DNA of 64,000 bases, taken from positions 682,001 through 746,000 of the forward strand of contig NZ_JACCCO010000003.1 of NCBI RefSeq assembly GCF_013409935.1, read 5' to 3'. Each line of letters starts with the position of its first letter. Positions within the stretch are counted from its first letter, which is position 1. Source of the DNA: Streptosporangium sandarakinum (GTDB lineage: Bacteria > Actinomycetota > Actinomycetes > Streptosporangiales > Streptosporangiaceae). Under the pieces are notes generated by a model. The model saw only the letters and a program-made list of their open reading frames with translations. It had not been told where the DNA came from and made no database searches. Position numbers and translations under genes: made by a program. Positions 1 to 8,251 of this stretch are shown in pieces.

Positions 1-231
1 GCCTCGGTGGTCGTCCCGTCCAAGGGCGACCAGCGCTACAGCACCCGGGTCGTCAACCCCGACGGCACCCCGGCCACCGACCTGTACGGCAGTGACCTGG
101 GCGACGGCCACGTCCTCGGCTCCGGCAACCCCGGCGACGAGGGCAAGGCGCTGGGTGTGAAGCTCAAGCTGATCACCCCGCTGCCCGGCAACCTCGGGGC
201 GATCATCCAGGTGACCCCGCCGTCCAAGTGA
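1..231 (+). CDS. C-terminal end of an unidentified protein (partial)
   Basis: The reading frame is open from the first base of the window and ends at TGA 229-231, so only the last 76 residues are present. They are rich in Gly, Pro and Val and carry no motif I recognise. A perfect 13-bp hairpin starts 37 bases after the stop, which supports this being the true 3' end of a transcription unit. The function cannot be assigned from this fragment. Confidence 0.55.
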   Translation, partial: ASVVVPSKGDQRYSTRVVNPDGTPATDLYGSDLGDGHVLGSGNPGDEGKALGVKLKLITPLPGNLGAIIQVTPPSK

Positions 232-267
232 CCCGGAAGATCCGCCTGACCGCCTGACCGCCCGGTC

Positions 268-298
268 CCGGGCCGTCCGGACCACCCGGACGGCCCGG
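268..298 (+). terminator. Hairpin terminator after the partial gene
   Basis: Perfect 13-bp stem (CCGGGCCGTCCGG with its complement) around a 5-base loop, 37 bases after the stop of the partial gene. There is no T-tract, as is usual in high-GC actinomycetes. Confidence 0.6.
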
Positions 299-319
299 AT
301 CACCGGCCGGAGAACCGTG

Positions 320-352
320 TATGGCCCCGCCGTCACCGACGGCGGGGCCATA
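320..352 (+). terminator. Second hairpin upstream of the lipid kinase gene
   Basis: A 15-bp perfect stem (TATGGCCCCGCCGTC and its complement) with a 3-base loop, 40 bases before the kinase start. It swallows the upstream in-frame ATG-containing sequence, so the gene is better started at GTG 392. It may be a second terminator or part of the 5' leader. Confidence 0.5.
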
Positions 353-391
353 CCATTTGAGCGGCAGGAACGCCGAGGCGGAGAGGGACAC

Positions 392-1330
392 GTGGCAGAG
401 CTCCGAAGCAAGGCCGAGCACACCGAGGCCATCCGGACGAAGGGCAGGGTCTGCCTGGTCGTCAACACGCGTTCGCGCCGCGGCCGCCGCCTCTTCCCCG
501 AGGTCGTCCGCGCGCTGCACGCGGAGGGTTTCAAACCGGTCCGCACCTTCACCGTCGACGATCCCCGCGCCCTGCGGGCCACGCTGGACGCGGCGCTGGA
601 CGAACGCCCCGACCTGCTGGCCGTCGGTGGCGGCGACGGCACGCTCAGCGCCGCGGTCAAGCACGTCGCCCACCGCGACGTCGCCCTCGGCCTGCTGCCG
701 CTGGGCACCACCAACAACTTCGCCCGCAGCCTCGGCCTCCCGCTGGACCTGCCCGGGGCGGTCCGGGTGTTCCGCACCGGCAAGGTCGCCGACATCGACC
801 TGGGCGTCGCGGGTGACCGGGAGTTCGCCAACCTCGCCAGCTTCGGCGTCTCCGTCGAGGTGGCCGGCAAGGTGCGGCCCTGGCTCAAGCGCGTCCTCGG
901 GCGCCCGGCCTATCCCCTGACCGCCCTGACGATCCTCCCCGGGCACCGGCCCTTCCGCGCCGCCATCACGGTGGACGGCCACCGCCACGAGCTGCTCACC
1001 CACCAGCTCAACATCGCCAACGGCCGCTTCCACGGCGGCTGGCAGGTGGCCAGGGACATCAGCATCGACAACGGCCTGCTCGTCGCCTACCAGCTCGGCT
1101 CGGGCAAGCGCCTCCGGCTGGTCGTGGAGACCCTGATCCGCGCCGCCACCGGCCGCTGGCGCAGCCTCGCGGGCGGCCCCTTCGTCGTCGGCCGGGAGAT
1201 GCTCCTGGAGACCGACCCGCCGATGGCCGCCGACGTCGACGGCGAGGTCCGTCTGATGACGCCGATCACCATCCGGACCATCCCGAACGGCCTGCGGGTG
1301 ATGGTCCCCGAGGAGTTCGTCGACTCCTGA
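392..1330 (+). CDS. Diacylglycerol/lipid kinase family protein
   Basis: A 312-residue protein of the diacylglycerol kinase catalytic family (DagK/YegS-like), which transfers phosphate from ATP to a lipid hydroxyl at the membrane. The nucleotide-binding motif GGGDGT lies near residues 79-84 and is followed by PLGTTNNFARSLGLP near 105-119, both hallmarks of the family. The C-terminal half is the beta-sandwich typical of YegS-like kinases. GTG 392 is chosen because a purine-rich site (GGAGAGGGA) precedes it by a few bases; starting further upstream would run into the hairpin at 320-352. The exact lipid substrate cannot be read from sequence. Confidence 0.85.
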   Translation: MAELRSKAEHTEAIRTKGRVCLVVNTRSRRGRRLFPEVVRALHAEGFKPVRTFTVDDPRALRATLDAALDERPDLLAVGGGDGTLSAAVKHVAHRDVALGLLPLGTTNNFARSLGLPLDLPGAVRVFRTGKVADIDLGVAGDREFANLASFGVSVEVAGKVRPWLKRVLGRPAYPLTALTILPGHRPFRAAITVDGHRHELLTHQLNIANGRFHGGWQVARDISIDNGLLVAYQLGSGKRLRLVVETLIRAATGRWRSLAGGPFVVGREMLLETDPPMAADVDGEVRLMTPITIRTIPNGLRVMVPEEFVDS

Positions 1331-1530
1331 GCGTCCGCTCCCGGGCCGCCCGGTGGCCCGGCTCCAGGTGGCCCGGGAGCGCCGAGCCGCCCGCTCCGCC
1401 GCTCCCCGCGCCGTTCTCCGTACCCTTTCCGCGCCGCTCCCGCGCCCCGTTCCGGGCTCCCGGGACGGGCACTCCGGATTGGACGGGGATCGCCGGGGAA
1501 GCTCCCTTCGGAAAGCGATGGGAGGACACG

Positions 1531-1695
1531 ATGGCGACCATGATCGACCGTATCCGGCGATACCTGGCCAGCCCGCAGGGCCGCAGGACCGTCGAGCGGG
1601 TCAAGGTGATGGCCCGGGACCCGCGCAACCAGCAGCGGGCACGCGAGCTGATGGCCCGCATCCGGGGGAACCGGGCCGCAGGGCCCCGGCGTTAG
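1531..1695 (+). CDS. Small basic protein (54 aa), unknown function
   Basis: ATG 1531 is preceded by GGGAGGA with good spacing, and the frame closes at TAG 1693-1695. The product is very basic, starts MATMIDRIRRYL and is predicted to be two short amphipathic helices (arginine-rich, with VKVMARDP in the middle). No domain is recognised. Position between a lipid kinase and a convergent gene gives no functional hint. The ribosome binding site and codon bias are the reasons to call it. Confidence 0.55.
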   Translation: MATMIDRIRRYLASPQGRRTVERVKVMARDPRNQQRARELMARIRGNRAAGPRR

Positions 1696-1755
1696 GTTCC
1701 GTTCCGTGGATCGCCGCCGTGGCGAGGCGGTCCACCGAGCGGAACCCGGCCGCCG

Positions 1756-3189
1756 TTACGCGCGGCGGCCGGACAGGCGGCGGAACCTGCCGCGGATCCG
1801 GTCGAGCAGCACGGTGTCGCGTTCCGTCGCCCGCTCCCCGGGCGGCAGCCCCGCCCGTGCCCGCCGCAGGTCCTCAAGGGCCTCGGCGGCGCCCGGCCGC
1901 TTGTCCGGGGAGTGGTCGCGCATCCGCCGCAGCAGGTCCGTCACCTGCGGCGGGACGTCGTCCAGCGGGGCCTCGGCGTCCGGGCTCCCCGACGGCAGCC
2001 GTCCGGCGAGCAGGTGGAAGCCGATGACCCCCGCCGCGTACACGTCGGAGGCGGCCGTCATCCGCTCGGGCCCGGCGTGGCACTCGGGGGCGACGTAGGG
2101 GGTGTCGAGGACGTTGGGCAGTTCGCTGGCCACCGTGTACGGCCGGGGGCCGGGCTTGGCGTAGTCGAACCCGGTCAGCATCGCCCGGCCCTCCTCGGTC
2201 ACCAGCACCCACGCGGGGCTGAGCGCCCGGTGGATGACGTTGTTGGCGTGGACGTGGGCCAGGCCCGCCAGCATGTCCTCCAGCACGTCGAGCCGGGCGG
2301 CGGTGGGCAGCGCCCGCCGGGACGCGCTCAGGCGCAGGTGCAGGGCCTGGCCGTGCACGTCGTCGAGGACCAGCACGAACCGGCTCTCGTCGTCGACGGC
2401 GAAGAAGTCCCGCGCGCGGACGACGCACGGGTGCGGCGGGATCCTGGTGAGGGCCTGGTAGGCGTTGGTGATCAGCCGCCGCTCGGCCGCGCGCGGCTCC
2501 TCCTCGGCCAGCGGGTCGGCCCGGTACACCCGCAGCAGCACCGTCTCGCTGCCCGGGACCGTGGCGTTGAACGCGCGGTACTCGGTGACCCGGGCGTCCC
2601 CGCCGAGCTCCTCCTCCACCTCCCAGTTGCCGAACCGCGGCGGCGCGGTGGACCGCCGCACGGAGCCGTTCAGCGCCTCCAGGATCGCGGTCCGGTACGG
2701 CACGGCGTCGGGGGTGCAGCCCCGCCTGATCCGGGAGACGTCGCGCAACGTGGGGATCAGCCCGTCGAGGTCGGTGACGTGCCGCAGGTCGCGGCCGGCC
2801 GGGTCGACCAGTTCGGCGTCGGGCCCGGTCAGCACGACGAGGCTGTCGACGTACACCCGCTCCAGTTCCCGCCGCTGCCGGACCAGCAGGCCCTTCAGCG
2901 CCCGCCCGGTGCCGCGCAGCTTGGTCACGGGGGAGCCGAACGCCTCCCGCCGCGCCGGGAACCACCGCGAGCCGGCGACCTCGATCCGCCCGCGCGTCCC
3001 CTTGACGTCGATCACGCACAGGGAGTGGCCGGTCAGGACCACCAGGTCCACCTCGAAGACGTCGCCGTCGCGCGGCACCTCGATGTTGTGCAGTAGCAGC
3101 CAGTCGTCGGGGGCGTTGTCCCGCAGATGGGCGATCACCCGTCGCTCGGCGTCGTTGACCGGGCGTCCGCCGCCGACGATCTGTGCCAT
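1756..3189 (-). CDS. NERD nuclease-like domain fused to a pseudokinase
   Basis: A 477-residue fusion. Residues about 14-115 are a NERD (nuclease-related) domain: the PD-(D/E)xK-like signature is visible as EVDLVVL near 46-52 and VIDVKG near 59-64, with D48, D61 and K63 as likely active residues. Residues about 190-445 have the protein kinase fold, but key residues are replaced: the ATP lysine aligns with R220, HRD is HRA at 320-322, the catalytic-loop K and N are S and W, and DFG reads GFD at 340-342. The APE motif (VAPE, 366-369) survives. I infer a catalytically dead kinase scaffold or sensor attached to a possibly active nuclease. NERD-kinase fusions are known in actinomycete phage defence (PglW), but this protein is much shorter. 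It is not visibly in an operon. Confidence 0.8.
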   Translation of the reverse strand: MAQIVGGGRPVNDAERRVIAHLRDNAPDDWLLLHNIEVPRDGDVFEVDLVVLTGHSLCVIDVKGTRGRIEVAGSRWFPARREAFGSPVTKLRGTGRALKGLLVRQRRELERVYVDSLVVLTGPDAELVDPAGRDLRHVTDLDGLIPTLRDVSRIRRGCTPDAVPYRTAILEALNGSVRRSTAPPRFGNWEVEEELGGDARVTEYRAFNATVPGSETVLLRVYRADPLAEEEPRAAERRLITNAYQALTRIPPHPCVVRARDFFAVDDESRFVLVLDDVHGQALHLRLSASRRALPTAARLDVLEDMLAGLAHVHANNVIHRALSPAWVLVTEEGRAMLTGFDYAKPGPRPYTVASELPNVLDTPYVAPECHAGPERMTAASDVYAAGVIGFHLLAGRLPSGSPDAEAPLDDVPPQVTDLLRRMRDHSPDKRPGAAEALEDLRRARAGLPPGERATERDTVLLDRIRGRFRRLSGRRA

Positions 3190-3280
3190 TTCTAGCGTGC
3201 CGCCCTTCCCATCGCGTTAGGCAAGTAGAGCAAGGGTCTCATGATCTGGCGTAACAGACTTTCCACGCGACCCGACACGC

Positions 3281-3308
3281 CCCGTGTCCCGTGTCCCGTG
3301 TCCCGTGT
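3281..3308. repeat. Four tandem copies of a 7-bp unit
   Basis: CCCGTGT is repeated four times without interruption in the gap between two divergent genes. It is a simple slippage repeat and could vary in copy number. No function is visible. Confidence 0.8.
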
Positions 3309-3479
3309 CCCGAGAGCCGAGGACCGGCCACCGGTTCCGCCGCCGGTTCCACCGGGGTGGGAACGGGCCGGCGCGGAGAGCCGCGGAGAGCGGCGTCGAA
3401 CTCCACTTTCATACCCTCGCCCGGGAATGACCTAGTCTGTCGGCCGTTGCTCTTACGGTGATCGGAACGGCGGGCGGTC

Positions 3480-5420
3480 ATGGGTGTTCTGACGGCGGCG
3501 GCCTTCGCGGTCACCGCCCTGCTGCTGGTGGGCGGGTTCGCAGTGGTCACCCGGCGGCTGCTCGACCTGCGGTTCGGGGTCGTCCGCACGCTCCTGGCCG
3601 GGGGACTGGTGGCCCTGGTCCTCGGGCCGCTGATGAAGACGTTCTCCGGCGCGGTGGACATGAACGACCAGGGCGTCACGCCGCTGTGGTTCCTGCTGCT
3701 CGGCGTGGTCTGCGCGCTGCTGGCCGGGATGGTGTTCCTGGTGGTCGCCGAGGCGCTGGTGCCGCGGGGGGCGCTGCCCGGGCCGCTGGAGCTCGTCCGG
3801 GGGCTGCGCCGCCGCGCCGCCCGCTCGCGCCGCTACCTGCGGATCACCCGGATCCTGATGCGGCACGGCCTCGGCCCCTACCTGCGCGGCAGGGACCCCG
3901 ACCTCGGCGCGCCCTCCAGCCGGGCGGGCCTGGCCCGGTCGCTGCGCGAGGCTCTGGACGACGCCGGGGTCACCTTCGTCAAGCTCGGGCAGATCCTGTC
4001 CACCCGCGCCGACCTGCTGCCGGAGGAGTTCGTCGAGGAGCTGCGGCTGCTGCAGGACCGGGCGGCCCGGACGCCCTGGGCGGAGATCGAGCCGGTGCTG
4101 ACCGCCGAGCTGGGCGGGCCGGTGGAGGAGACCTTCGCCCACTTCGACCGCGAACCGCTGGCCGCGGCCTCGATCGCGCAGGTCCACCGCGCCCGGCTGC
4201 GCACCGGCGAGGAGGTGGTGGTCAAGGTCCAGCGCCCGGGAATCGCCGCCGTGGTCGAGCAGGACCTCGACATCGTCGACCGCCTGGCCCGGACACTGGA
4301 GCGGCGCACCCGGTGGGGCCGCGCCTTCGGCGTCGGCGACCTGTCCCGCGGATTCGCCGAGGCGCTCCGGGAGGAGCTGGACTTCCGCATCGAGACGGCG
4401 AACATGGCCGCGGTGGCCGCCGCCTCCGCCGGGGAGCCGGTACGGGTGCCCGTGCCGTACCCGGCGCTGTCGGGACGGCGGGTGCTCGTCATGGAGCGGC
4501 TGGAGGGCGTGCCGCTCGGCTCGGCCGCCCCGGAGCGGGGCGAGGAGCTGGCCAGGATCCTCTTCGAGACGCTGCTGCGCCAGGTGATGCTGCACGGCGT
4601 CTTCCACGCCGACCCGCACCCGGGCAACCTCATGCTGCTCGACGACGGGCGGCTGGCGCTGCTGGACTTCGGCTCGGTGGGACGGCTCGACGCCTCGCTG
4701 CGCGGTGCCCTGCAGCGGCTGCTCGGCGCGCTGGACCGGGGTGACCCGCTCGGGGTGAGCGACGCGCTGCTGGAGGTCGTGCCGCGGCCCGACGAGATCG
4801 ACGAACGGGAGCTGGAACGCGAGCTGGGCCGGTTCATGGCCCGCCACCTGTCCGGCGGCGTCGTGCCGGACGCGCGGATGTTCGGCGAGCTGTTCCGGAT
4901 CGCCTTCGCCCACGGACTGTCCGTCCCACCGGAGGTGGCCGCGGTGTTCCGGGCGCTGGCGACGATCGAGGGCACGCTGGCCAGGCTCGCGCCGGGCTTC
5001 GACGTCGTCGCCGAGGCCCGCGCGTTCTCCGCCCGCCACCTGGCCGAGCAGGCGGATCCCGGGCGGGTGCGGCAGGCCGTCGCCGCGGAGGCGCTCGACC
5101 TGCTGCCCATGCTGCGGCGCCTGCCCCGCCGGGTGGAGCGGATCGTCGGCGCGGCCGAGAACGGCCGCTTCAGCCTGAACGTGCGGCTGTTCGCCGACGA
5201 GCGCGACCGGAGGCACGTCACCGGTCTGCTCCACCAGGTGCTGGTCACCGTGCTGGCGGCCACCACGGGCCTGATGGCGGCGCTGCTGCTCGGCGCCGAC
5301 CCGGGCCCGCCGGTCACCGCCGGCGTCGGGCTCCACCAGCTCATCGGCTACAACCTGCTGGTGATCAGCGCGATCCTCGCGCTGCGGGTGCTGGTGGTCG
5401 TGTTCCGCCGCGACCGGTGA
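3480..5420 (+). CDS. ABC1/UbiB family atypical kinase, membrane-anchored
   Basis: A 646-residue AarF/ABC1/UbiB-family protein. These atypical kinases or ATPases support isoprenoid quinone biosynthesis in many organisms; the role in menaquinone-using actinomycetes is less clear. Three hydrophobic segments lie in the first ~100 residues. The ABC1 core follows: FVKLGQILSTR near residue 163 (the diagnostic KxGQ motif), AASIAQVH near 228, VVKVQRPG near 247, HADPHPGN near 376 and LDFGS near 395. Two transmembrane helices end the protein. Its last 56 bp overlap the 3' end of the convergent MFS gene. Confidence 0.85.
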   Translation: MGVLTAAAFAVTALLLVGGFAVVTRRLLDLRFGVVRTLLAGGLVALVLGPLMKTFSGAVDMNDQGVTPLWFLLLGVVCALLAGMVFLVVAEALVPRGALPGPLELVRGLRRRAARSRRYLRITRILMRHGLGPYLRGRDPDLGAPSSRAGLARSLREALDDAGVTFVKLGQILSTRADLLPEEFVEELRLLQDRAARTPWAEIEPVLTAELGGPVEETFAHFDREPLAAASIAQVHRARLRTGEEVVVKVQRPGIAAVVEQDLDIVDRLARTLERRTRWGRAFGVGDLSRGFAEALREELDFRIETANMAAVAAASAGEPVRVPVPYPALSGRRVLVMERLEGVPLGSAAPERGEELARILFETLLRQVMLHGVFHADPHPGNLMLLDDGRLALLDFGSVGRLDASLRGALQRLLGALDRGDPLGVSDALLEVVPRPDEIDERELERELGRFMARHLSGGVVPDARMFGELFRIAFAHGLSVPPEVAAVFRALATIEGTLARLAPGFDVVAEARAFSARHLAEQADPGRVRQAVAAEALDLLPMLRRLPRRVERIVGAAENGRFSLNVRLFADERDRRHVTGLLHQVLVTVLAATTGLMAALLLGADPGPPVTAGVGLHQLIGYNLLVISAILALRVLVVVFRRDR

Positions 5421-6777
5421 GCCGCGCGGCGGCCGCGATCCCGGCGCCGGCCGCGGCCGCCACCAGGGCGCAGGCCAGCAGGGCGACGTCGGTGCCCGCC
5501 CGCGGGCCCGCCGCGCCGACCACCGCGGCCACCAGCGCCACGCCCAGCGTCGAGCCGACGTAGCGGGCGGTGTTGCCCGCCCCCGACCCCATCCCGGCCC
5601 GGTGGGCGGGCACGCTCTCGATGGCCAGCCGGGTGAGCGCCGCGTTGATCAGGCCGCTGCCCGTCCCGGCGACGACCAGCCCGACCGCCACCCGGGCCCA
5701 GGGGGCGTGGGCGGCGGCGCCCAGCATCGCGAGCGTGCCCGCGGCCGACAGCAGCAGCCCCAGCGCCAGGCCGCCGCCGCCGGTCAGCGGCAGGCGGCGG
5801 GCCTGCAGGGCGGTCAGGAACGAGACCCCCGACCAGGCGGCCAGCAGCACGGCGCCGCCCAGTGAGGTCAGGCCCCGGGAGAGCTGCAGCACCGCCGGCA
5901 GGAAGCTCATCAGCCCGACCACGACCGTCCCGACGACGAGCGCCCCGCCGGTGGAGACGACGAACAGGGGATGCCGGAACAGCCCCGGGTCGAGCAGGGG
6001 GAGCCGGCGGCGCCGTTCGACCGCGACGAAGAAGCCCAGCAGCAGCGCCGCGGCGGCGAAGGCGACGGCCACGACCGGCCGGTCCCAGCCGGCGCGTCCC
6101 TCGGTGACGGCGGTGACCAGTGCGGCGAGGCCCGAGGCCAGCAGGAGCGCACCCGGCACGTCCGGCGGCCGGCGCGTCGCGGCCCGCGACTCCGGCAGCC
6201 GGCCGGCCGCCGTCAGCGCCAGAGCCGCCGAGGCCGCGGCGACCACCCAGTGGACCGCCCGCCAGCTCACCGCGGTGGCCAGCGCGCCGGAGAGCAGCGG
6301 CCCGACGGCGATGCCCAGGCCGATCATGGCCCCGTAGCGGCCGGTGGCGCGCAGGCGCCCGGGACCGCCGGGGAAGGCGTGCCCGAGGACGCCCAGGCCG
6401 GCGGTGAGCACCGCCGCGCTGGCGGCTCCCTGCGCCACCCGGGCGGCGACGAACATCCCGGTCCCGGGCGCCAGGGCCGCCGCCACGGCGGTGGCGGCCA
6501 GCGTCCACAGCCCGGCGAGGTAGACGCGCCGCCGTCCGTAGGCGTCGGCCGCGTCCCCGGTGACCAGCAGCGCCGCCGCCAGGCCCAGCGAGATGCCGTT
6601 CAGCAGCCAGGCCGGTCCCGTGGGACCCGAGTCGAGGTCCCGGACCATCTGGGGCAGCGTCGCCGCCGGGACGGTGTAGTTGACCAGCGCCAGCAGTGGC
6701 GCGGCGCAGGCGAGCGCGAGGGTCGGACCGGGGGCCGGGGCGGTGTCCGGGGCGCGCCCGGGCGCGGCGATCGTCAT
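5365..6777 (-). CDS. MFS drug exporter, DHA2-like
   Basis: A 470-residue, multi-helix major facilitator superfamily transporter. The family signature after TM2-3 is visible (DAADAYGRRRVYLAG), and TM5 carries the antiporter-type GIAVGPLLSGAL. About 14 hydrophobic segments suggest the DHA2 proton-antiport branch. I start at 6777 because GGAGG lies a few bases upstream; the longer reading to 6798 would place that site inside the gene. It is divergent from an HxlR regulator and the shared gap holds three operator-like palindromes, so drug-induced derepression by that regulator is the natural model. The 3' end overlaps the UbiB-like gene by 56 bp. Confidence 0.85.
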   Translation of the reverse strand: MTIAAPGRAPDTAPAPGPTLALACAAPLLALVNYTVPAATLPQMVRDLDSGPTGPAWLLNGISLGLAAALLVTGDAADAYGRRRVYLAGLWTLAATAVAAALAPGTGMFVAARVAQGAASAAVLTAGLGVLGHAFPGGPGRLRATGRYGAMIGLGIAVGPLLSGALATAVSWRAVHWVVAAASAALALTAAGRLPESRAATRRPPDVPGALLLASGLAALVTAVTEGRAGWDRPVVAVAFAAAALLLGFFVAVERRRRLPLLDPGLFRHPLFVVSTGGALVVGTVVVGLMSFLPAVLQLSRGLTSLGGAVLLAAWSGVSFLTALQARRLPLTGGGGLALGLLLSAAGTLAMLGAAAHAPWARVAVGLVVAGTGSGLINAALTRLAIESVPAHRAGMGSGAGNTARYVGSTLGVALVAAVVGAAGPRAGTDVALLACALVAAAAGAGIAAAARLTGRGGTRPPAPAARGSR

Positions 6778-6792
6778 GGGGAAGCCTCCAAG

Positions 6793-6885
6793 GTTCATTC
6801 AATGAACTGATGGAGACCGTAGCACGCGTCGGTTCGGTGAATGAACCTGCATCGGTCGCGCGGCGCGTGGGTTCGGTGAGCGAAC
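6793..6885. promoter_or_regulatory. Three evenly spaced operators for the HxlR regulator
   Basis: Three related 15-bp palindromes: GTTCATTCAATGAAC (6793-6807), GTTCGGTGAATGAAC (6832-6846) and GTTCGGTGAGCGAAC (6871-6885). Consensus GTTC-N7-GAAC with T and A near the centre. Their centres are 6800, 6839 and 6878, exactly 39 bp apart. Site 1 is beside the MFS ribosome binding site; site 3 abuts the -10 box of the regulator. This arrangement fits repression of both genes by the HxlR protein. Confidence 0.8.
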
Positions 6886-6891
6886 TAGCAT
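6886..6891 (+). promoter_or_regulatory. -10 box of a leaderless hxlR-type transcript
   Basis: TAGCAT lies 6 bases before ATG 6898, with no ribosome binding site between, so the transcript probably starts at the A of the start codon. Operator 3 ends at the base before this box. Confidence 0.55.
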
Positions 6892-6897
6892 GGGGTC

Positions 6898-7419
6898 ATG
6901 GCGCTCGGCAAGAACTACGAAGGGCAGGACTGCTCCCTCGCCCGTGCCCTGGAGCTCGTCGGGGAGCGCTGGACGCTGCTGGTGGTCCGCGACGCGCTGT
7001 ACGGCGTGCGCCGCTACGGCGACTTCCTCGCCCACCTCGGCATCCCGCGGGCCGTCCTGTCGCAGCGACTCCAGACGCTGGTGGACGCCGGGGTGCTGGA
7101 GCGGGTGCGCTACTCGCAGTCACCCCCGCGCGACGAGTACGTCCTGACCGCGATGGGCCGCGAGCTGTGGGGCCCGGTGTACCTGCTCGCCCAGTGGGGC
7201 GAGCGGAACCTCTCGAAGGCCGGCCCCCGCCGGGTCTTCCACCACGTCACCTGCGGCGCCCGCATCGACCCCCACGGGCTCTGCCCCTCGTGCGGCGGGC
7301 GTCCCCCGCTGGAGGAGACCGAGGTACGGCCCGGCCCCGGCGCCGACCCCTTCCGCGACGACCCGGTCAGCGTGGCCCTGCGCCGCCCCCACCGGATGCT
7401 CGGCCCGCTGCCGGGCTGA
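6898..7419 (+). CDS. HxlR-family transcriptional regulator
   Basis: A 173-residue winged-helix regulator. The HxlR domain covers about residues 10-100: CSLARALELVGERWTLLVVR is the family opening with the conserved cysteine, followed by the recognition helix region PRAVLSQRLQTLVDAGVLER. The C-terminal tail carries HHVTCGARIDPHGLCPSCGG, a Cys/His cluster (CxnCxxC) that could bind zinc. Family members respond to electrophiles, redox state or drugs, often through the N-terminal cysteine. Divergence from an MFS exporter and the three shared palindromes suggest it represses the exporter and itself. Confidence 0.9.
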   Translation: MALGKNYEGQDCSLARALELVGERWTLLVVRDALYGVRRYGDFLAHLGIPRAVLSQRLQTLVDAGVLERVRYSQSPPRDEYVLTAMGRELWGPVYLLAQWGERNLSKAGPRRVFHHVTCGARIDPHGLCPSCGGRPPLEETEVRPGPGADPFRDDPVSVALRRPHRMLGPLPG

Positions 7420-7794
7420 CCGGCCCCGCCGCCCTCGCCATTCCCGCCGCCGGCGGGCGTGGCCGTCGAGCGGGCCCGGACCGGCCCCACCTCGGGCCGG
7501 ACGTGCCCCGGGCCGCTCCGCCGAATGACGGCGGGTAACCGGTTGCCGTCGAACGGCAGGTGGGTATGGCCAGAATCGAACCGGTATTCACGCCGGTACA
7601 TCGATCACGAATCCGCGTGGTCCCGGTCCACGGGACGCGTGGACGGGTGGGGAGGGGCGGTCCGCCGCTCCCTTCCCGGCGGCGCACGAACCGTCACCGG
7701 CGCAGGCGCGCTCCTCCCCGCGGTGACGGCACGACCGCCGCGAGCGCCGGGCGCGAGGCCGCGCGGCGGCTCGCGACCGGCCGCCGCCGGGGAT
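7420..7794. other. Intergenic stretch, no gene seen
   Basis: About 375 bp between the HxlR gene and the SigB-like promoter. Open frames here lack ribosome binding sites and normal codon bias, so I see no gene. The GC-rich palindrome just after the HxlR stop could act as its terminator. Confidence 0.5.
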
Positions 7795-7818
7795 GTTTGC
7801 CATGGCAGGAGGGGGTAG
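7795..7818 (+). promoter_or_regulatory. SigB-like stress promoter
   Basis: GTTT (7795-7798), a 14-base spacer, then GGGTAG (7813-7818). This matches the actinomycete SigB-type pattern GTTT-N14-16-GGGTAT closely. The start codon of the holin-like gene is 32 bases further on, behind GGGAGGAGAGG. Confidence 0.6.
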
Positions 7819-7849
7819 GCGCTTCTCCTGCAGGGAGGAGAGGCATGCC

Positions 7850-8251
7850 ATGACCGACACTCAGAGGGAGACCCTGTCCACGGCGGAGCTGGTCCGTCGG
7901 CTCTCACAGGACGTCTCACGCCTGGTCCGGGACGAGTTACGCCTGGCCAAGCTCGAGCTGGCGGAGAAGGGCAAACACGCCGGGCTCGGTGCCGGGTTGT
8001 TCGGCGGAGCGGGCGTCATGGCGCTGTACGGGGGCGGAGCCCTGGTCGCCGCGGCGATCCTGGCACTCACGCTGGTCCTGCCGGGCTGGCTGTCCGCGCT
8101 GATCATCGGTGTGGTGCTGCTGGTGATGGCCGCGATCTTCGGCCTGCTGGGCAAGCATCATGTGTCCGAGGCCGGCCCGCCGGCCCCGCGGCACACCATC
8201 GAGAGCGTCAGGAACGACATCGACACGGTGAGGGAGAGGGCGCACCGATGA
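7850..8251 (+). CDS. DUF1469 / putative phage-holin superfamily membrane protein
   Basis: A 133-residue protein with an N-terminal amphipathic helix (VRRLSQDVSRLVRDELRLAK, the typical opening of this family), two close transmembrane helices around residues 45-105, and a basic tail. In actinomycetes such proteins sit beside DUF3618 proteins and are induced by stress; no enzymatic role is known. ATG 7850 has a strong GGGAGGAG site. The next gene overlaps its stop codon (ATGA), so the two are co-translated. A SigB-like promoter precedes it. Confidence 0.75.
   Translation: MTDTQRETLSTAELVRRLSQDVSRLVRDELRLAKLELAEKGKHAGLGAGLFGGAGVMALYGGGALVAAAILALTLVLPGWLSALIIGVVLLVMAAIFGLLGKHHVSEAGPPAPRHTIESVRNDIDTVRERAHR

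Noticed and set aside
203..1033. Long minus-strand frame opposite the lipid kinase
   Set aside because: Its translation is repetitive Ala/Gly/Arg; it is the complement shadow of a clear kinase gene.
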